A stretch of DNA of 64,000 bases from CAVRZJ01 sp964594125 (GCA_964594125.1 CAZQLL010000011.1:48609-112608); one strand, 5' to 3'. Counted from the first letter of the stretch, positions 10,302 to 19,353 are shown. Notes: generated by a model from the letters alone, not told the origin. Made by a program: numbers and translations.

Positions 10302-10348
10302 TGTCCCGTTCCGCAGAGACGTTGCCCCGATGGGGCGGGCCGGGACAC
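10301..10348. repeat. Nested hairpin just after the sulfatase-like gene
   Basis: GTGTCCCG (10301-10308) pairs with CGGGACAC (10341-10348). An inner hairpin GCCCC-GAT-GGGGC lies between them. It starts on the last base of the stop codon and may end transcription or protect the 3' end, but no T run follows. Confidence 0.55.
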
Positions 10349-10816
10349 TTCGCGGGGAAGGCCACACCGCGTGCAGATGCGGCCTGCGGCCGCGCACGCG
10401 GCGTGCCCTCCCCGCGGGCCCTACCGGGGGAGGCGGCGCGCCGCCTCCCCCGGACCCCTACGCGTATGTCGCGTCCGTTGCGATGAACAACGAGATTCCC
10501 GGACGCGACACTGGGAGCTCGTCCATGGGCGCTTCGCACGCTCCGATGGGCCGCCTGCCGGGCCGGATGACGGCCGAGATGCCGCCGGTGCCCTGCGCGG
10601 TGTGATGACGCGCTGCGCGGTGATGGCGCCGGCCGCCCCGGCGCCTGGCCCGGCGAGGAGCCCGACCCGGCAGCGGGCGGCTCGGCGGCGTGCGGCGCCC
10701 TGCCCTCTCCGCTCTTGCACGCCGCCGTGAAGGGGGCGCCGGCGACACCGGCAGCCGCGCGGCGGCGCGCTTCTCCGACCTCGTGCTCGCGCCTCGAGAG
10801 CGCCGCCGCGCCGCGC
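10302..10816. other. Intergenic region with two large inverted repeats
   Basis: Between the sulfatase-like gene and the iron exporter there is no recognisable gene. It contains the nested hairpin at its left end and the 30-bp palindrome at 10424-10453. Open frames here are compositional. Confidence 0.5.
10424..10453. repeat. Perfect 30-bp palindrome
   Basis: The centre is at 10438/10439. The left half CCGGGGGAGGCGGCG is followed with no loop by its exact reverse complement. The flanks are also similar (CCCTA on the left, ACCCCTA on the right). It could extrude as a cruciform or form a hairpin in RNA. Confidence 0.85.
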
Positions 10817-10822
10817 TACTAT
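10794..10822 (+). promoter_or_regulatory. Candidate promoter of the iron exporter, leaderless
   Basis: TCGAGA (10794-10799) and TACTAT (10817-10822) are 17 bases apart. The ATG at 10829 follows 6 bases after the -10. No ribosome binding site fits. Confidence 0.5.
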
Positions 10823-10828
10823 CACGGC

Positions 10829-11938
10829 ATGACGGACGCACCCCCCATCGCCGAGTGGCGCGAGCACTGGCAGGACGAGGTCGACGCGGCGTACCTGTAC
10901 CGCGAGCTGGAAGCCGCCGAGCGCGACGACAAGCGCCGCGACATCTACCGCCGGCTGGTCGCCATCGAGGAGAAGCACGCCGCGGTGTGGGGGAAGGTCC
11001 TCGCCGACCACGGTGACACCGGCGCGGCGCCGCGGCCATCGGCGCGCGCCCGCGCCCTCGCGTGGACGGCGCGGCATTTCGGTCCAGCCGTGCTCTCGAA
11101 CCTGTTGCTCAGGGAGGAGGGGCGCGAGGTCAAGGGCTACCTGGCGCTGCACAAACGGAGCGCGGACGGCCCGGCTCGCGATGCCGCACTCGTTCTCGCC
11201 CGCGAGTCGGCCGAGCACGCCCAGCGGCTGAACGCGCTCGCCGGGCGGGCCGGCGAGCCGTGGCACCAGGCCGGCGCCGGCGGCTTCCTGCGCAACGTGG
11301 TGTACGGCTTCAACGACGGCCTGACCGCCAACTTCGGCCTCGTCGCCGGCGTGCTCGGCGCCGATGTCACGCCGCACGTGGTGCTGGTGTCGGGGATCGC
11401 CGGCATGGCCGCGGACGCGCTGTCGATGGCGTCGTCGGGGTATCTGGCGGCGAAGAGCGAGCGCGAGGTGTACGAGCACGAGATCGCCATGGAGGCGGCC
11501 GAGATCGAGCTGATGCCCGAGGTCGAGGCCGAGGAGCTGGCGCTCGTCTACGAGTCGCGCGGCCTCGACGCCGCGACCGCCCGGCGCATGGCGGCCGAGG
11601 TGATCGCCGACCCCGAGCGCGCGATCGCCGAGAAGATGAAGGTGGAGCTCGATATCCCCGAGAACGCCGCCAGCCCGCTGCGCGAGGCGTGGGTGACGGG
11701 AGTCGCCACCGCGGTCGGGGCGTTCCTCCCGGTCGCGCCGTTCCTGATCTGGAGCGGGCCGTTGGCGATCTGGACGTCGTTCGCCGTGGCGATGCTGTCG
11801 CACTTCGCCGTGGGCGCCGCACGCTCGATCTTCACCGGTCGCGGCCTCCTCCGCTCGGGCGTCGACATGTTCCTCGTAGGGCTCGGTGTCGCCGTCGTCG
11901 GCTACGTCGTCGGCGACCTCCTCGCCAGGCTGCTCTGA
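10829..11938 (+). CDS. mbfA: Ferritin-like/VIT1 fusion membrane iron exporter (MbfA-type)
   Basis: This 369-residue protein joins an N-terminal rubrerythrin/ferritin-like domain (about 1-150) to a C-terminal VIT1/CCC1 membrane domain (about 155-369). Iron-ligand candidates in the first part are the Glu in DAAYLYRELEAAE, EEKHAAVW and ESAEHAQRL, which follow the E...ExxH pattern. The second part starts RNVVYGFNDGLTANFGLVAG, the signature of VIT transporters, and has about five membrane spans with a Met/Glu-rich cytoplasmic helix pair (MEAAEIELMPEVEAEEL). Such fusions export Fe2+ and protect against iron-driven oxidative stress in alphaproteobacteria (MbfA). The ATG at 10829 is supported by a -10 hexamer 6 bases upstream. 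The next gene encodes an exported superoxide dismutase, which fits an iron/oxidative stress theme. Confidence 0.85.
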   Translation: MTDAPPIAEWREHWQDEVDAAYLYRELEAAERDDKRRDIYRRLVAIEEKHAAVWGKVLADHGDTGAAPRPSARARALAWTARHFGPAVLSNLLLREEGREVKGYLALHKRSADGPARDAALVLARESAEHAQRLNALAGRAGEPWHQAGAGGFLRNVVYGFNDGLTANFGLVAGVLGADVTPHVVLVSGIAGMAADALSMASSGYLAAKSEREVYEHEIAMEAAEIELMPEVEAEELALVYESRGLDAATARRMAAEVIADPERAIAEKMKVELDIPENAASPLREAWVTGVATAVGAFLPVAPFLIWSGPLAIWTSFAVAMLSHFAVGAARSIFTGRGLLRSGVDMFLVGLGVAVVGYVVGDLLARLL

Positions 11939-12037
11939 CGCTCCTGGATTATTCGCGCACCGGGCGGCGTTCTGACCGGGCGCTGCGTTCCGGAGTGAGG
12001 CGGCGCCCCCGCCCGCACGGACGCCCGGGAGGCGTTC

Positions 12038-12772
12038 ATGACAGACACCAATCGACGCGAGCTCCTCGGCGGCCTCGCCGCCCTCGCCACCGTCACCGGC
12101 TTCATCGGCCTCGACGCCGACGGAGCCCTCGCCCAGGAGGGCGCCGCCGCTGCGGCGCCGCGGCCGTACGTGCTGCCGCCGCTCCCATACGCGGCTGATG
12201 CGCTGGAACCGCACATCGACGCCCAGACGATGACCCTGCACCACGACAAGCACCACAACGCCTACGTCGAGGGGCTCAACGCCGCACTCGCCGCGCTCGA
12301 ACAGATGCGCGCCGGCGGCCAGCCGGCCGACCTGGCCAAGGTCCGCGAGCTCACCGACGCGGTGGCGTTCAACGGCTCCGGCCACGCGCTCCACTCGCTG
12401 TTCTGGACGAACATGAAGAAGGGCGGCGGCGAGCCCGGCACCGAGCTGGCGGCGCTGCTGGCGCGCGACTTCGGCTCGGTGGACGCGTTCAAGGCGCACT
12501 TCACCAGCGCCGCGGTGCGCGTGCAGGGCGGCGGCTGGGCGCTGCTCGTCTGGGAGCCGCTGGCCGGCCGGCTGGTCGTCCTGCAGGCGGAGAAGCAGCA
12601 GAACGCCACGCTGTTCGGCTCCGTGCCGCTGCTCGGCTGCGACGTGTGGGAGCACGCGTACTACCTGAAGTACCAGAACCGCCGCGCCGATTACGTCAAG
12701 GCGTGGTGGAACGTCCTCAACTGGGACAACGTCGCCGAGCGCCTCGCCGCCGCGCGCAAGCTCACGGCGTAG
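12038..12772 (+). CDS. sod: Superoxide dismutase, Mn/Fe type, Tat-exported
   Basis: This 244-residue protein carries an N-terminal extension with a twin-arginine signal (NRRELLGGLAALATVTGF) followed by an Ala-rich cleavage region near residue 35. Mature Mn/Fe superoxide dismutases start at the PYVLPPLPYAADALEPHI stretch. The four metal ligands are present: His68 in TLHHDKHH, His119 in GHALHSLFW, and Asp202 and His206 in DVWEHAYY. The Gly-rich stretch before His119 and LLGCDVWEHAYYLKY look more like Mn than Fe enzymes, but metal choice cannot be settled. Export places it in the periplasm, where it would remove superoxide from outside the cytoplasm. The GGGAGGC ribosome site lies 6 bases before the ATG. 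A hairpin follows the stop. Confidence 0.92.
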   Translation: MTDTNRRELLGGLAALATVTGFIGLDADGALAQEGAAAAAPRPYVLPPLPYAADALEPHIDAQTMTLHHDKHHNAYVEGLNAALAALEQMRAGGQPADLAKVRELTDAVAFNGSGHALHSLFWTNMKKGGGEPGTELAALLARDFGSVDAFKAHFTSAAVRVQGGGWALLVWEPLAGRLVVLQAEKQQNATLFGSVPLLGCDVWEHAYYLKYQNRRADYVKAWWNVLNWDNVAERLAAARKLTA

Positions 12773-12777
12773 CGCGC

Positions 12778-12804
12778 GCCGGCAGGATCCGACAGCCTGC
12801 CGGC
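12778..12804 (+). terminator. Hairpin after the superoxide dismutase gene
   Basis: GCCGGCAGG pairs with CCTGCCGGC across a 9-base loop, starting 6 bases after the stop codon. There is no T run, so termination is only suggested. Confidence 0.4.
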
Positions 12805-12957
12805 CCGGTCCGACAGCGCCGCGGCGGCGCCCAGGGGCGCGACGACGGCTCGCGCCGCTCGTTACTCCGAGGAGGCCGCAGGCCGACGAGGAACCCCGAG
12901 TTGCGCGAGCGCCTGCCGCGGGCGCTGCGGCTGCTGGAAGTGGCAACTTCGTTGGGC

Positions 12958-12986
12958 CTGGCACCGTGGGCGGGGGCGCATATACT
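12958..12986 (+). promoter_or_regulatory. Promoter of the S66/NAGPA gene
   Basis: CTGGCA (12958-12963) and TATACT (12981-12986) are 17 bases apart. The ATG at 12995 is 8 bases after the -10, so the message may start at or within a few bases of the start codon. Confidence 0.6.
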
Positions 12987-12994
12987 CGCGCGGC

Positions 12995-15541
12995 ATGGGA
13001 GGCGTCGTGACCTGCACAGGCTTGCCGCGCCGAATGCTCTTGATCGCGGTTGCAACGGTGGTGGTGGCGGCGGCCGGGTGCCGCACCGCCACGGCGCCGC
13101 GCCCTGCGCCCCCGGCGCGGCCCGCCGCCGAGGCGCCGGCCGCCGCGACCGCCGCCGGGCGCATGGCGTGGCCGCGCGCGCTCGAGCCGGGCGACACGAT
13201 CGCGTTCGCTGCGCCGGCCGGCGAGCTCGACCGCGAGCGCATGGCGCTCGCCCGCAGCCGCCTCGAGGCGCGCGGGTTCAAGGTCGTGGAGCGCGGCGAC
13301 CTGTACGCCAGGGAGGGGTACCTCGCCGGCAGCGACGAGCGGCGCGCCGATGAGCTCATGCAGTGGTTCCGCGACCCGCGCGTGGCCGCCATCTTCCCCG
13401 GCACCGGCGGCTACGGTACGATGCGGATCCTCGACCGCCTCGACTACGCCTTCATTCGCGAGCATCCGAAGATCGTCGTCGGCTTCTCGGACATCACCGG
13501 GCTGCACGCCGCGCTGAACCGGCGCGCCGGCTTGGTGACGTTCCACAGCCCGAGCCCGATGTGGGGGCTGGGCAGCCCCGAAGGGATGGAGCCGCTGGCC
13601 GAGGCATGGTTCTTCCGCGCGATCACGGGCTCGCCCGCCGGCGCCTGGACGCTCGACGCCGCCGCTGCGGCCGCCGGAGTGCTGCAGCGCGAGGGCCGCG
13701 GCGAGGAGGCGGGCGCGCCGCCCGCCCCGATGACCGCGTGGGGGCGCGGGAAGGCGCGCGGACGCCTGGTCGGCGGCAACCTGTCGCTGATCTCCGCGCT
13801 CGAGGGGACGCCGTACGCGATCGACACACGCGACGCGATCCTCGTCGTCGAGGACGTGCGCGAGGCGCCGTACCGGATCGACCGCATGCTCCGCCAGCTC
13901 TCCCTCGCCGGCAAGCTGGCGCAGCTCCGCGGCGCCGTGCTCGGCCAATTCACCCGCACCTCCGACCGCGAGGACCAGCCGCGCGACGGTGACCCGCGCT
14001 ACACCACCGAGGGCGTGCTCCGCCAGTACTTCGGCGGCGCAGGGATCCCGGTGCTGGTGTCGTTCCCCATCGGCCACGTGCGCCGCAACCTGACGCTGCC
14101 GATGGGCGGGCTCGCCGAGATCGACGCCGACGCGGTCACCCTCACGGTGCTCGCCGGCGAGGGCGGCGACTGGCTGCCCGGCGCCGCCGCCCCTCCGCCG
14201 CCGCCTGCCTGGCGGCGCACCGTGCTGCTCGACCGCCCCGGCCTGCGCCACACCGCGCTCGCCGCCGGCGCGCCGGCGACGGCGGCGCGCTTCCTCGTGG
14301 TGGCCGGGTCGTACGCGGATCAGGCGGAGGCCGACGCGGCGCTCGCCGCGATCGAGCGCGCGGGCTTCGCCGCGCGGGTCGCCTACGGGACGACGCCGGT
14401 GAGCGACTACACGCTGCAGCTCCCCGACTTCCCGACCCGGGAGGCCGCCGAGGCGGCGCGCGCCGCGCTGGCGGCGGCCGGAATCGCATGCCGTGTCGCC
14501 GAGGTCGGCCAGGATGTCTCCAACCCCGTCGGTCCGTGGTCCGCCCACCTGCTCGAGCTCGACCCGCGGGCGTTCCGCCTCGAGGTCGAGCATGCGGCGG
14601 ACGCCGCCATCGGCGTCGAGACGACGCGCTCGCTGGCCGCCCGCCGCGGCGCCGTCGCGGCGGTCAACGGCGGCTACTTCGTCACGCGCGGCGTCCTGAA
14701 AGGCGACAGCACGGGCCTGCTGAAGGTCGATGGCCGCCTGCTCTCCGAGCCCGACCGCGGCCGCGCAGCCGTCGGCCTGGTGGATCGCGACGGTGCGGTG
14801 CGGCCGATCTTCGGCCGCCTCGCGCTCGCGGCTGCGGCCCGTCTCGCCGACGGCGGCACGCTCGCAATCGACGGGATCAACCGTGCGCGCGGCGCCGGCG
14901 AGGCCGTCGTCTACACGCCCGAGTTCCACCGCACGACGCTCACCGACGCCGCCGGCGTCGAGGCGGTGGTCGCGAACGGCCGCATCGTCGAGGTCCGAAC
15001 CGCGCGCGGCGGCGCCGCCATCCCCGCCGGGGGCTGGGTGCTGTCGCTCGGCGCCGAGCGCGCGCTCGCCGATGGGGGACGCCTGCGCGCCGGCGACGCG
15101 ATCGCTCTGGAAACGCGGCTGTGCCCCGCGGGCGGCGCACCCGCCGACTGCGCCGCGACCGACGAGGCGTGGGGGGAGGCCGCCGACGCCGTCGCCGGCG
15201 GGCCGCTGCTGCTCGCGGGCGGCGTGCCGCTCGCCGACGCGGCGGTCGAGTCGTTCTCGCGCGTGTTCTGCCTCGCCCGTCACCCGCGCACGGCGCTCGG
15301 CGTGCGCGCCGACGGCGCCCTGCTGCTGCTCGTCGTCGACGGCCGCGACCCGGCGCGCAGCGTCGGCATGTCGCTCCCCGAGCTCACGGCGCTGCTGGTC
15401 GAGCTCGGCGCGGTCGACGCGATCAACCTCGACGGCGGCGGCTCGACGACGATGGTAATCGGCGGCGAGGTCGTCAACCGCCCCTCCGACCGCCTCGGCG
15501 AGCGCGAGATCGCCGACGCGCTGCTCGTCTTCCCGCGGTAG
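12995..15541 (+). CDS. S66 LD-carboxypeptidase - SPOR - phosphodiester glycosidase fusion lipoprotein
   Basis: This 848-residue protein has a lipoprotein signal (lipobox AAAGC, Cys29), then three domains. Residues about 57-400 are an S66 LD-carboxypeptidase: nucleophile Ser165 in GFSDIT, Glu286 in VEDVREAPYRIDRML and His361 in GHVRRNLTLPMG complete the Ser-Glu-His triad. Residues about 423-500 (FLVVAGSYADQAEADAAL onward) resemble a SPOR domain, which binds glycan strands lacking stem peptides. Residues about 505-848 match the NAGPA/DUF2233 phosphodiester glycosidase family, with VNGGYFVTRG, GVRADGALLLLVVDGRD and NLDGGGSTTM. LdcA normally trims tetrapeptides in the cytoplasm; the lipobox argues for action in the periplasm here. 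The combination suggests processing of stem peptides and sugar-phosphate linkages on peptidoglycan. The final role is inferred. Confidence 0.85.
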   Translation: MGGVVTCTGLPRRMLLIAVATVVVAAAGCRTATAPRPAPPARPAAEAPAAATAAGRMAWPRALEPGDTIAFAAPAGELDRERMALARSRLEARGFKVVERGDLYAREGYLAGSDERRADELMQWFRDPRVAAIFPGTGGYGTMRILDRLDYAFIREHPKIVVGFSDITGLHAALNRRAGLVTFHSPSPMWGLGSPEGMEPLAEAWFFRAITGSPAGAWTLDAAAAAAGVLQREGRGEEAGAPPAPMTAWGRGKARGRLVGGNLSLISALEGTPYAIDTRDAILVVEDVREAPYRIDRMLRQLSLAGKLAQLRGAVLGQFTRTSDREDQPRDGDPRYTTEGVLRQYFGGAGIPVLVSFPIGHVRRNLTLPMGGLAEIDADAVTLTVLAGEGGDWLPGAAAPPPPPAWRRTVLLDRPGLRHTALAAGAPATAARFLVVAGSYADQAEADAALAAIERAGFAARVAYGTTPVSDYTLQLPDFPTREAAEAARAALAAAGIACRVAEVGQDVSNPVGPWSAHLLELDPRAFRLEVEHAADAAIGVETTRSLAARRGAVAAVNGGYFVTRGVLKGDSTGLLKVDGRLLSEPDRGRAAVGLVDRDGAVRPIFGRLALAAAARLADGGTLAIDGINRARGAGEAVVYTPEFHRTTLTDAAGVEAVVANGRIVEVRTARGGAAIPAGGWVLSLGAERALADGGRLRAGDAIALETRLCPAGGAPADCAATDEAWGEAADAVAGGPLLLAGGVPLADAAVESFSRVFCLARHPRTALGVRADGALLLLVVDGRDPARSVGMSLPELTALLVELGAVDAINLDGGGSTTMVIGGEVVNRPSDRLGEREIADALLVFPR

Positions 15542-15663
15542 CGACCACGTCGAGCCACCGCTACCCGAGATCGCCCCATTACGGCCCCTCTCCCGCGGCT
15601 CGGCCGCACCCCCCCGAGCAGGGTCACGCCGCGGTGCGGCGGTCGGGAAAAAGAGGAGACAGC

Positions 15664-15740
15664 GGGAGGGCCGGCGCCCTCGCCGGCCCGAACTCCGCTT
15701 GTCAGGACCGCCGCGCGGGCGAGGGCGCCCGCGCTCCCGG
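15664..15740 (+). repeat. Interspersed palindromic repeat, family 1
   Basis: The left arm begins GGGAGGGCCGGCGCCCTCGC and the right arm ends GAGGGCGCCCGCGCTCCC. The arms are imperfect reverse complements over about 24 bases with 3 mismatches. The copy lies between convergent genes. Confidence 0.8.
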
Positions 15741-15829
15741 GAATGTGGGAGGGACTTCCCAGGAAAGAAAGGGTGGCTGCCCGCTTCGGTCGCCTCGCGC
15801 CTCCTGTCTCCCGCCTCGCGCCTCGCGCC

Positions 15830-17320
15830 CTACTTCACCGGCAGGTACGTCTCGTAGCGGCGCAGCATGCGGCGCACCGAGCCGTCCGCGGCGAGCTCGA
15901 AGCGCACCCGCTCGCCGTCGCTCATGGTGAACGCGTGCGGCTCGCCGGGCACCGGGACTAGGCGGTTGAAGACGTCGCCGGGATCGTCCTCTGGCGGGTA
16001 GTCGTGCTCGTACAGGCCGAGCTCGCCGCCGAGCGTGAGCACCTCAATCTCCCACCCCCAGGGGTCGGTGTAGGTGCCGAAGTAGCGGGCCCATGCGGGG
16101 TCGGGGATCCTCTCGGCCGGCGGTTTCGCCGGCCCGTCGAGCGCCGCGCCGACGAGCGCGAGGGCGCGCCGCGCGAAGGGGCCGGGCGGCGCGTCGTCGG
16201 CGTTGGTGAGGACGACGACGCCGAGCCGGCGCGCCATGTCGCAGATGAGGTCGGAGCGGTGGCCGCCGATCCAGCCGCCGTGGCCGACGTAGGTGGCGCC
16301 GTCGCGGCGGCTGACCGCGAACCCGAGCCCGCGTCCGCCGGCGAACGACGGGTAGACGAACTGCGCGCGCTGCATCTCGGCGAGCGTCGGCGCCGCGAGC
16401 ACGGTGCCCGCGGCCGGGCGCGCGGCGCCGCCGGCGTCGGCCGAGAGCAGCAGCCCGAGGAGGCGCGTGAGGTCGTCGACGGTGGAGACCACGCCGCCCA
16501 TCGGCGCGAAGGTGCCGGTGTCGTAGTAGGCGATCTCGCGGCGCGGTTCGCTGCCGCGGCGGCGCTGGTAGGCGCGCGCCAGGCGCGCCACGAGAGCGGC
16601 GTCGGGCGCCGCCGAGGAGGCGCCCATGGCGAGCGGCGCGAGCAGCCGGCGCTGCAGGAACGCGGCGTACGGCTCGCCGGCGGCCGCCTCGACGACCTCG
16701 CCGAGCAGGGCGATCCCGACATTGGAATAGCGGTACGCGGCGCCCGGCGGCGAGAACACGCTCTGCGTGGCGAGCGCCGCGTGGAACGTCTCGCGATCCG
16801 GGAAGGTGTGCGTCGTCCAGTACGGGTACGCGAGCTCGCGCGGCAGCCCAGCCGTGTGGGTGAGCAGGTGGCGGATGGTGATCGGCGGCGCATCAGGGTA
16901 CGCCGTGCCGACCCTGAACCACGGCAGGTGGCGGGCGACGGGGTCGTCGAGCGCGAGCTTTCCGTCGTCGCGGAGCTGCATCACCGCGAGCGCGGTGAAC
17001 ACCTTGGAGAGCGAGCCGAGGCGGAACGGCGTCGCGGTGGTGACCGTCGCGCTGGTCGCGAGATCGGCGCTGCCGTACGCCTTCGACCAGACGACGCGGT
17101 CGCCGTGGACGAGGCCGATCGCCAGGCCGGGGGTGCCGTGGTAGCGCATCTGCTCGCCGATCCACGAGTCGAGCACGCGCACGGCGTCGGCGACGCGCCG
17201 CTCCTCGGCCGCCTCGCCGGCGAGCGCGCCGCCGGGAGCGGCCGCAGCGGCCAGGACCGCGAGCGCAGCCGCCAGGCGGACGAATCGGAGTCTCGGGGTG
17301 GGTCGCTGGGACGTCGGCAT
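15830..17320 (-). CDS. Serine hydrolase, class C beta-lactamase fold, secreted
   Basis: This 496-residue protein has a signal peptide (about 1-35, ending ALAG). The beta-lactamase/transpeptidase fold shows SLSK with Ser103 and Lys106, YSN at 198-200 and HGG at 347-349, the three motifs of class C-type serine hydrolases. A C-terminal domain of about 100 residues follows (PAWARYFGTYTDPWGWEIEV), like the lipocalin-type extension found in D-aminopeptidases and related esterases. It should act outside the cytoplasm on peptides, esters or D-amino acid amides. Its neighbours are peptidoglycan-processing enzymes, so a role in trimming cell-wall peptides is plausible, but family members vary widely. 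It is transcribed divergently from the M14 peptidase gene across 144 bases. Confidence 0.85.
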   Translation of the reverse strand: MPTSQRPTPRLRFVRLAAALAVLAAAAAPGGALAGEAAEERRVADAVRVLDSWIGEQMRYHGTPGLAIGLVHGDRVVWSKAYGSADLATSATVTTATPFRLGSLSKVFTALAVMQLRDDGKLALDDPVARHLPWFRVGTAYPDAPPITIRHLLTHTAGLPRELAYPYWTTHTFPDRETFHAALATQSVFSPPGAAYRYSNVGIALLGEVVEAAAGEPYAAFLQRRLLAPLAMGASSAAPDAALVARLARAYQRRRGSEPRREIAYYDTGTFAPMGGVVSTVDDLTRLLGLLLSADAGGAARPAAGTVLAAPTLAEMQRAQFVYPSFAGGRGLGFAVSRRDGATYVGHGGWIGGHRSDLICDMARRLGVVVLTNADDAPPGPFARRALALVGAALDGPAKPPAERIPDPAWARYFGTYTDPWGWEIEVLTLGGELGLYEHDYPPEDDPGDVFNRLVPVPGEPHAFTMSDGERVRFELAADGSVRRMLRRYETYLPVK

Positions 17321-17464
17321 GGGCACGCTCCCGAACGGCGGTGCAGCGCCATCGAGGCTACCACAGCGGCGCCGGCGCGGCGCGAGCCTGTAGACTGCCG
17401 GCGGCGCGCGCCGCGCCGCCGCACCTCCGGCGACCCGGCGGCCGCCCGGAGGAGGCCGACACCG

Positions 17465-19120
17465 ATGAAGCACGCCCTGATCGCCGGCTTGCTGGCGCTG
17501 CTGATCCCAGCCCGCGCGCTCGCCCTCGATCCCGACGCGGTGTGGCGGGCGTGGCCGGAGGAGCGTTTCGTGACCGCGCCGGCGCCGTGCCTGCGCCCGG
17601 CCGCACTCGCCGAGGCGCTGCGCACGCTCGCCGGCCGCCACCCCGAGATCGTGCTCCGCGAGGCCGGCGGCTCGGTGGAGGGCCGTCCGATCCAGCTCGC
17701 GACGCTCGGCAGCGGCCCGCGCCGCGTGCTCCTGTGGTCGCAGATGCACGGCGACGAGCCGTCGGCGACGCCGGCGCTGCTCGACCTCGCGCACTGGCTG
17801 CTCACCCACCGCGACGACCCCGACGCCGCCCGCATCCTCGGCCGCCTGACGCTGCTCATGGTGCCGATGCTCAACCCCGACGGCGCCGAGGCGTACACGC
17901 GGCGCAACGCGCAGGCGATCGACATCAACCGCGATGCGCTCAACCTCAGCACGCCCGAGGGCCGGCTGCTCAAGGCGCTGCGCGACGAGCACGCGCCCGT
18001 GCTCGGCTTCAACCTTCACGACCAGAACCGCCGCCGCTCGGTCGGCGACAGCGGCGTGCTGGCGACGATCGGGCTGCTCGCCGTCACCGGCGACGCCGCC
18101 CAGACCGTCACTCCGGGCCGGCTGCTCGCCAAGCGCGCCTGCGCCGCGATCGCCGCCGCGGTGGCGCCGTACGCCCCCGGCGGCGTGGCGCGCTACGACG
18201 CGACGTGGAGCCCGCGTTCGTTCGGCGACAACATCACCGCCTGGGGCACGCCCGTCGTGCTGATCGAGAGCGGCGGCGTGCCGCCCGGCGCGTCGCTCGA
18301 GGAGCTGACCCGGCTCAACGTCGTGGCGCTCGCTGCTGCCCTCGCCGGGCTCGCCCGCGACGACCTCGCCGCGTTCGACCCGGCGGCGTACGACGCCCTG
18401 GCCGAGAACAACAGCGACGTCTGGAGCGACGTGGCGGTGCGCGGCGGCGCCGTCCTGCAGCCGGGCGCGGCGGCGCCGTACCGCGCCGACCTGGCGTTCG
18501 ACCGCCGCCGCGGCGACCGCGAGGCCGCCGGCTGCGTTCCCCCGCCGGCCGCGACGCCGCGCTCGGAGATCACCGAGCTCGGCGACGCCCGCGTCTTCGG
18601 CGCCGGGCGCGAGATCGACGCCCGCGGCAAGGTGTTGCTGGCGCCGTTCACCCTGGGCGCGTCCGGCTGGAAGGCGCGCCACTGGCTCGACGCCGCCGCG
18701 CTCGAGCGCCTCGGCCGGCTCGGCGCGGCGCGCGTCGTCTGGGCGGTGGCGCCGCGCCACGTCGGCCCGGCGCTGCGGCACGCGCGCGCCCTGGCCGGCC
18801 CGGGCCGGCCGCGCGTCGAGGTGACCGACGAGGACGGCGCCCTGCCGCCGCGGGTGCTGGCGCGCGCTCCCGCCGAGCCCGCCGCCGGAACCCTCGCCGC
18901 CCGCATCGCGGCGCTCCACGCGGCGTGCGGGCGCCGCGGCCCGACCGCCCTGCCGGAAGCGCTCGCCGCGCTGTGGGCGAGCCGCGGCCCGCTGCTGCGC
19001 TTCGAGGGGCCGGCGTCGTTCACGCTGCTCGCCCCGGCGCCCGGCGCCGCCGACCTCACCGGGGCGTTGATCGAGACCACGTTCCTCGACGGCGTCGAGC
19101 TGGCCGGGGGAGCGCGATGA
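17465..19120 (+). CDS. M14-family zinc carboxypeptidase, secreted
   Basis: This 551-residue protein has an N-terminal signal peptide (MKHALIAGLLALLIPARALA). The M14 zinc site is visible: His95 and Glu98 in QMHGDEPSATPALL, and His185 in FNLHDQNRR. Glu268 in VVLIESGG is the likely general base. DINRDALNLSTPEG near residue 157 is the substrate carboxylate-binding region of this family. The C-terminal 240 residues have no domain I recognise. M14 proteins of this type cleave C-terminal residues or the gamma-D-Glu bonds of cell-wall peptides; position between a serine hydrolase and a muramidase-like fusion favours the latter. GGAGGAGG lies 10 bases before the ATG. Export would place it in the periplasm or outside. 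Confidence 0.85.
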   Translation: MKHALIAGLLALLIPARALALDPDAVWRAWPEERFVTAPAPCLRPAALAEALRTLAGRHPEIVLREAGGSVEGRPIQLATLGSGPRRVLLWSQMHGDEPSATPALLDLAHWLLTHRDDPDAARILGRLTLLMVPMLNPDGAEAYTRRNAQAIDINRDALNLSTPEGRLLKALRDEHAPVLGFNLHDQNRRRSVGDSGVLATIGLLAVTGDAAQTVTPGRLLAKRACAAIAAAVAPYAPGGVARYDATWSPRSFGDNITAWGTPVVLIESGGVPPGASLEELTRLNVVALAAALAGLARDDLAAFDPAAYDALAENNSDVWSDVAVRGGAVLQPGAAAPYRADLAFDRRRGDREAAGCVPPPAATPRSEITELGDARVFGAGREIDARGKVLLAPFTLGASGWKARHWLDAAALERLGRLGAARVVWAVAPRHVGPALRHARALAGPGRPRVEVTDEDGALPPRVLARAPAEPAAGTLAARIAALHAACGRRGPTALPEALAALWASRGPLLRFEGPASFTLLAPAPGAADLTGALIETTFLDGVELAGGAR

Positions 19121-19212
19121 AACCGCGTCCGACACCTGCGTTTCCGAATCCAAGCGTCATCCTGAGCAGGGGTACGCCGCGGCACGGCGGTCGGGCGGGA
19201 CAGGAAACTCCC

Positions 19213-19290
19213 GGGAGGGCCGGCGCCCCCGCCGGCCCGGACTCCGCCCGCGCGGGCGAGGGCGCCCGCGCTCCCGTCTTGACCGGTTTC
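19213..19290 (+). repeat. Interspersed palindromic repeat, family 1
   Basis: The left arm starts GGGAGGGCCGGCGCCCCCGC and the right arm ends GGCGCCCGCGCTCCCG. The following GACCGGTTTC is shared with the copy at 2583. Confidence 0.8.
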
Positions 19291-19353
19291 CTTGGAAGCG
19301 GGGCCGCGCTGCAGGCGCGGCGCAGCGAAGGATCCCGCGGCGCTGCGAGGGCG

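Noticed and set aside
10421..15283. A 1,620-codon open frame on the minus strand
   Set aside because: It lies opposite the iron exporter, superoxide dismutase and S66 genes, all with clear motifs. Its translation is low-complexity and has no domain. It is a mirror of GC-rich codon use.
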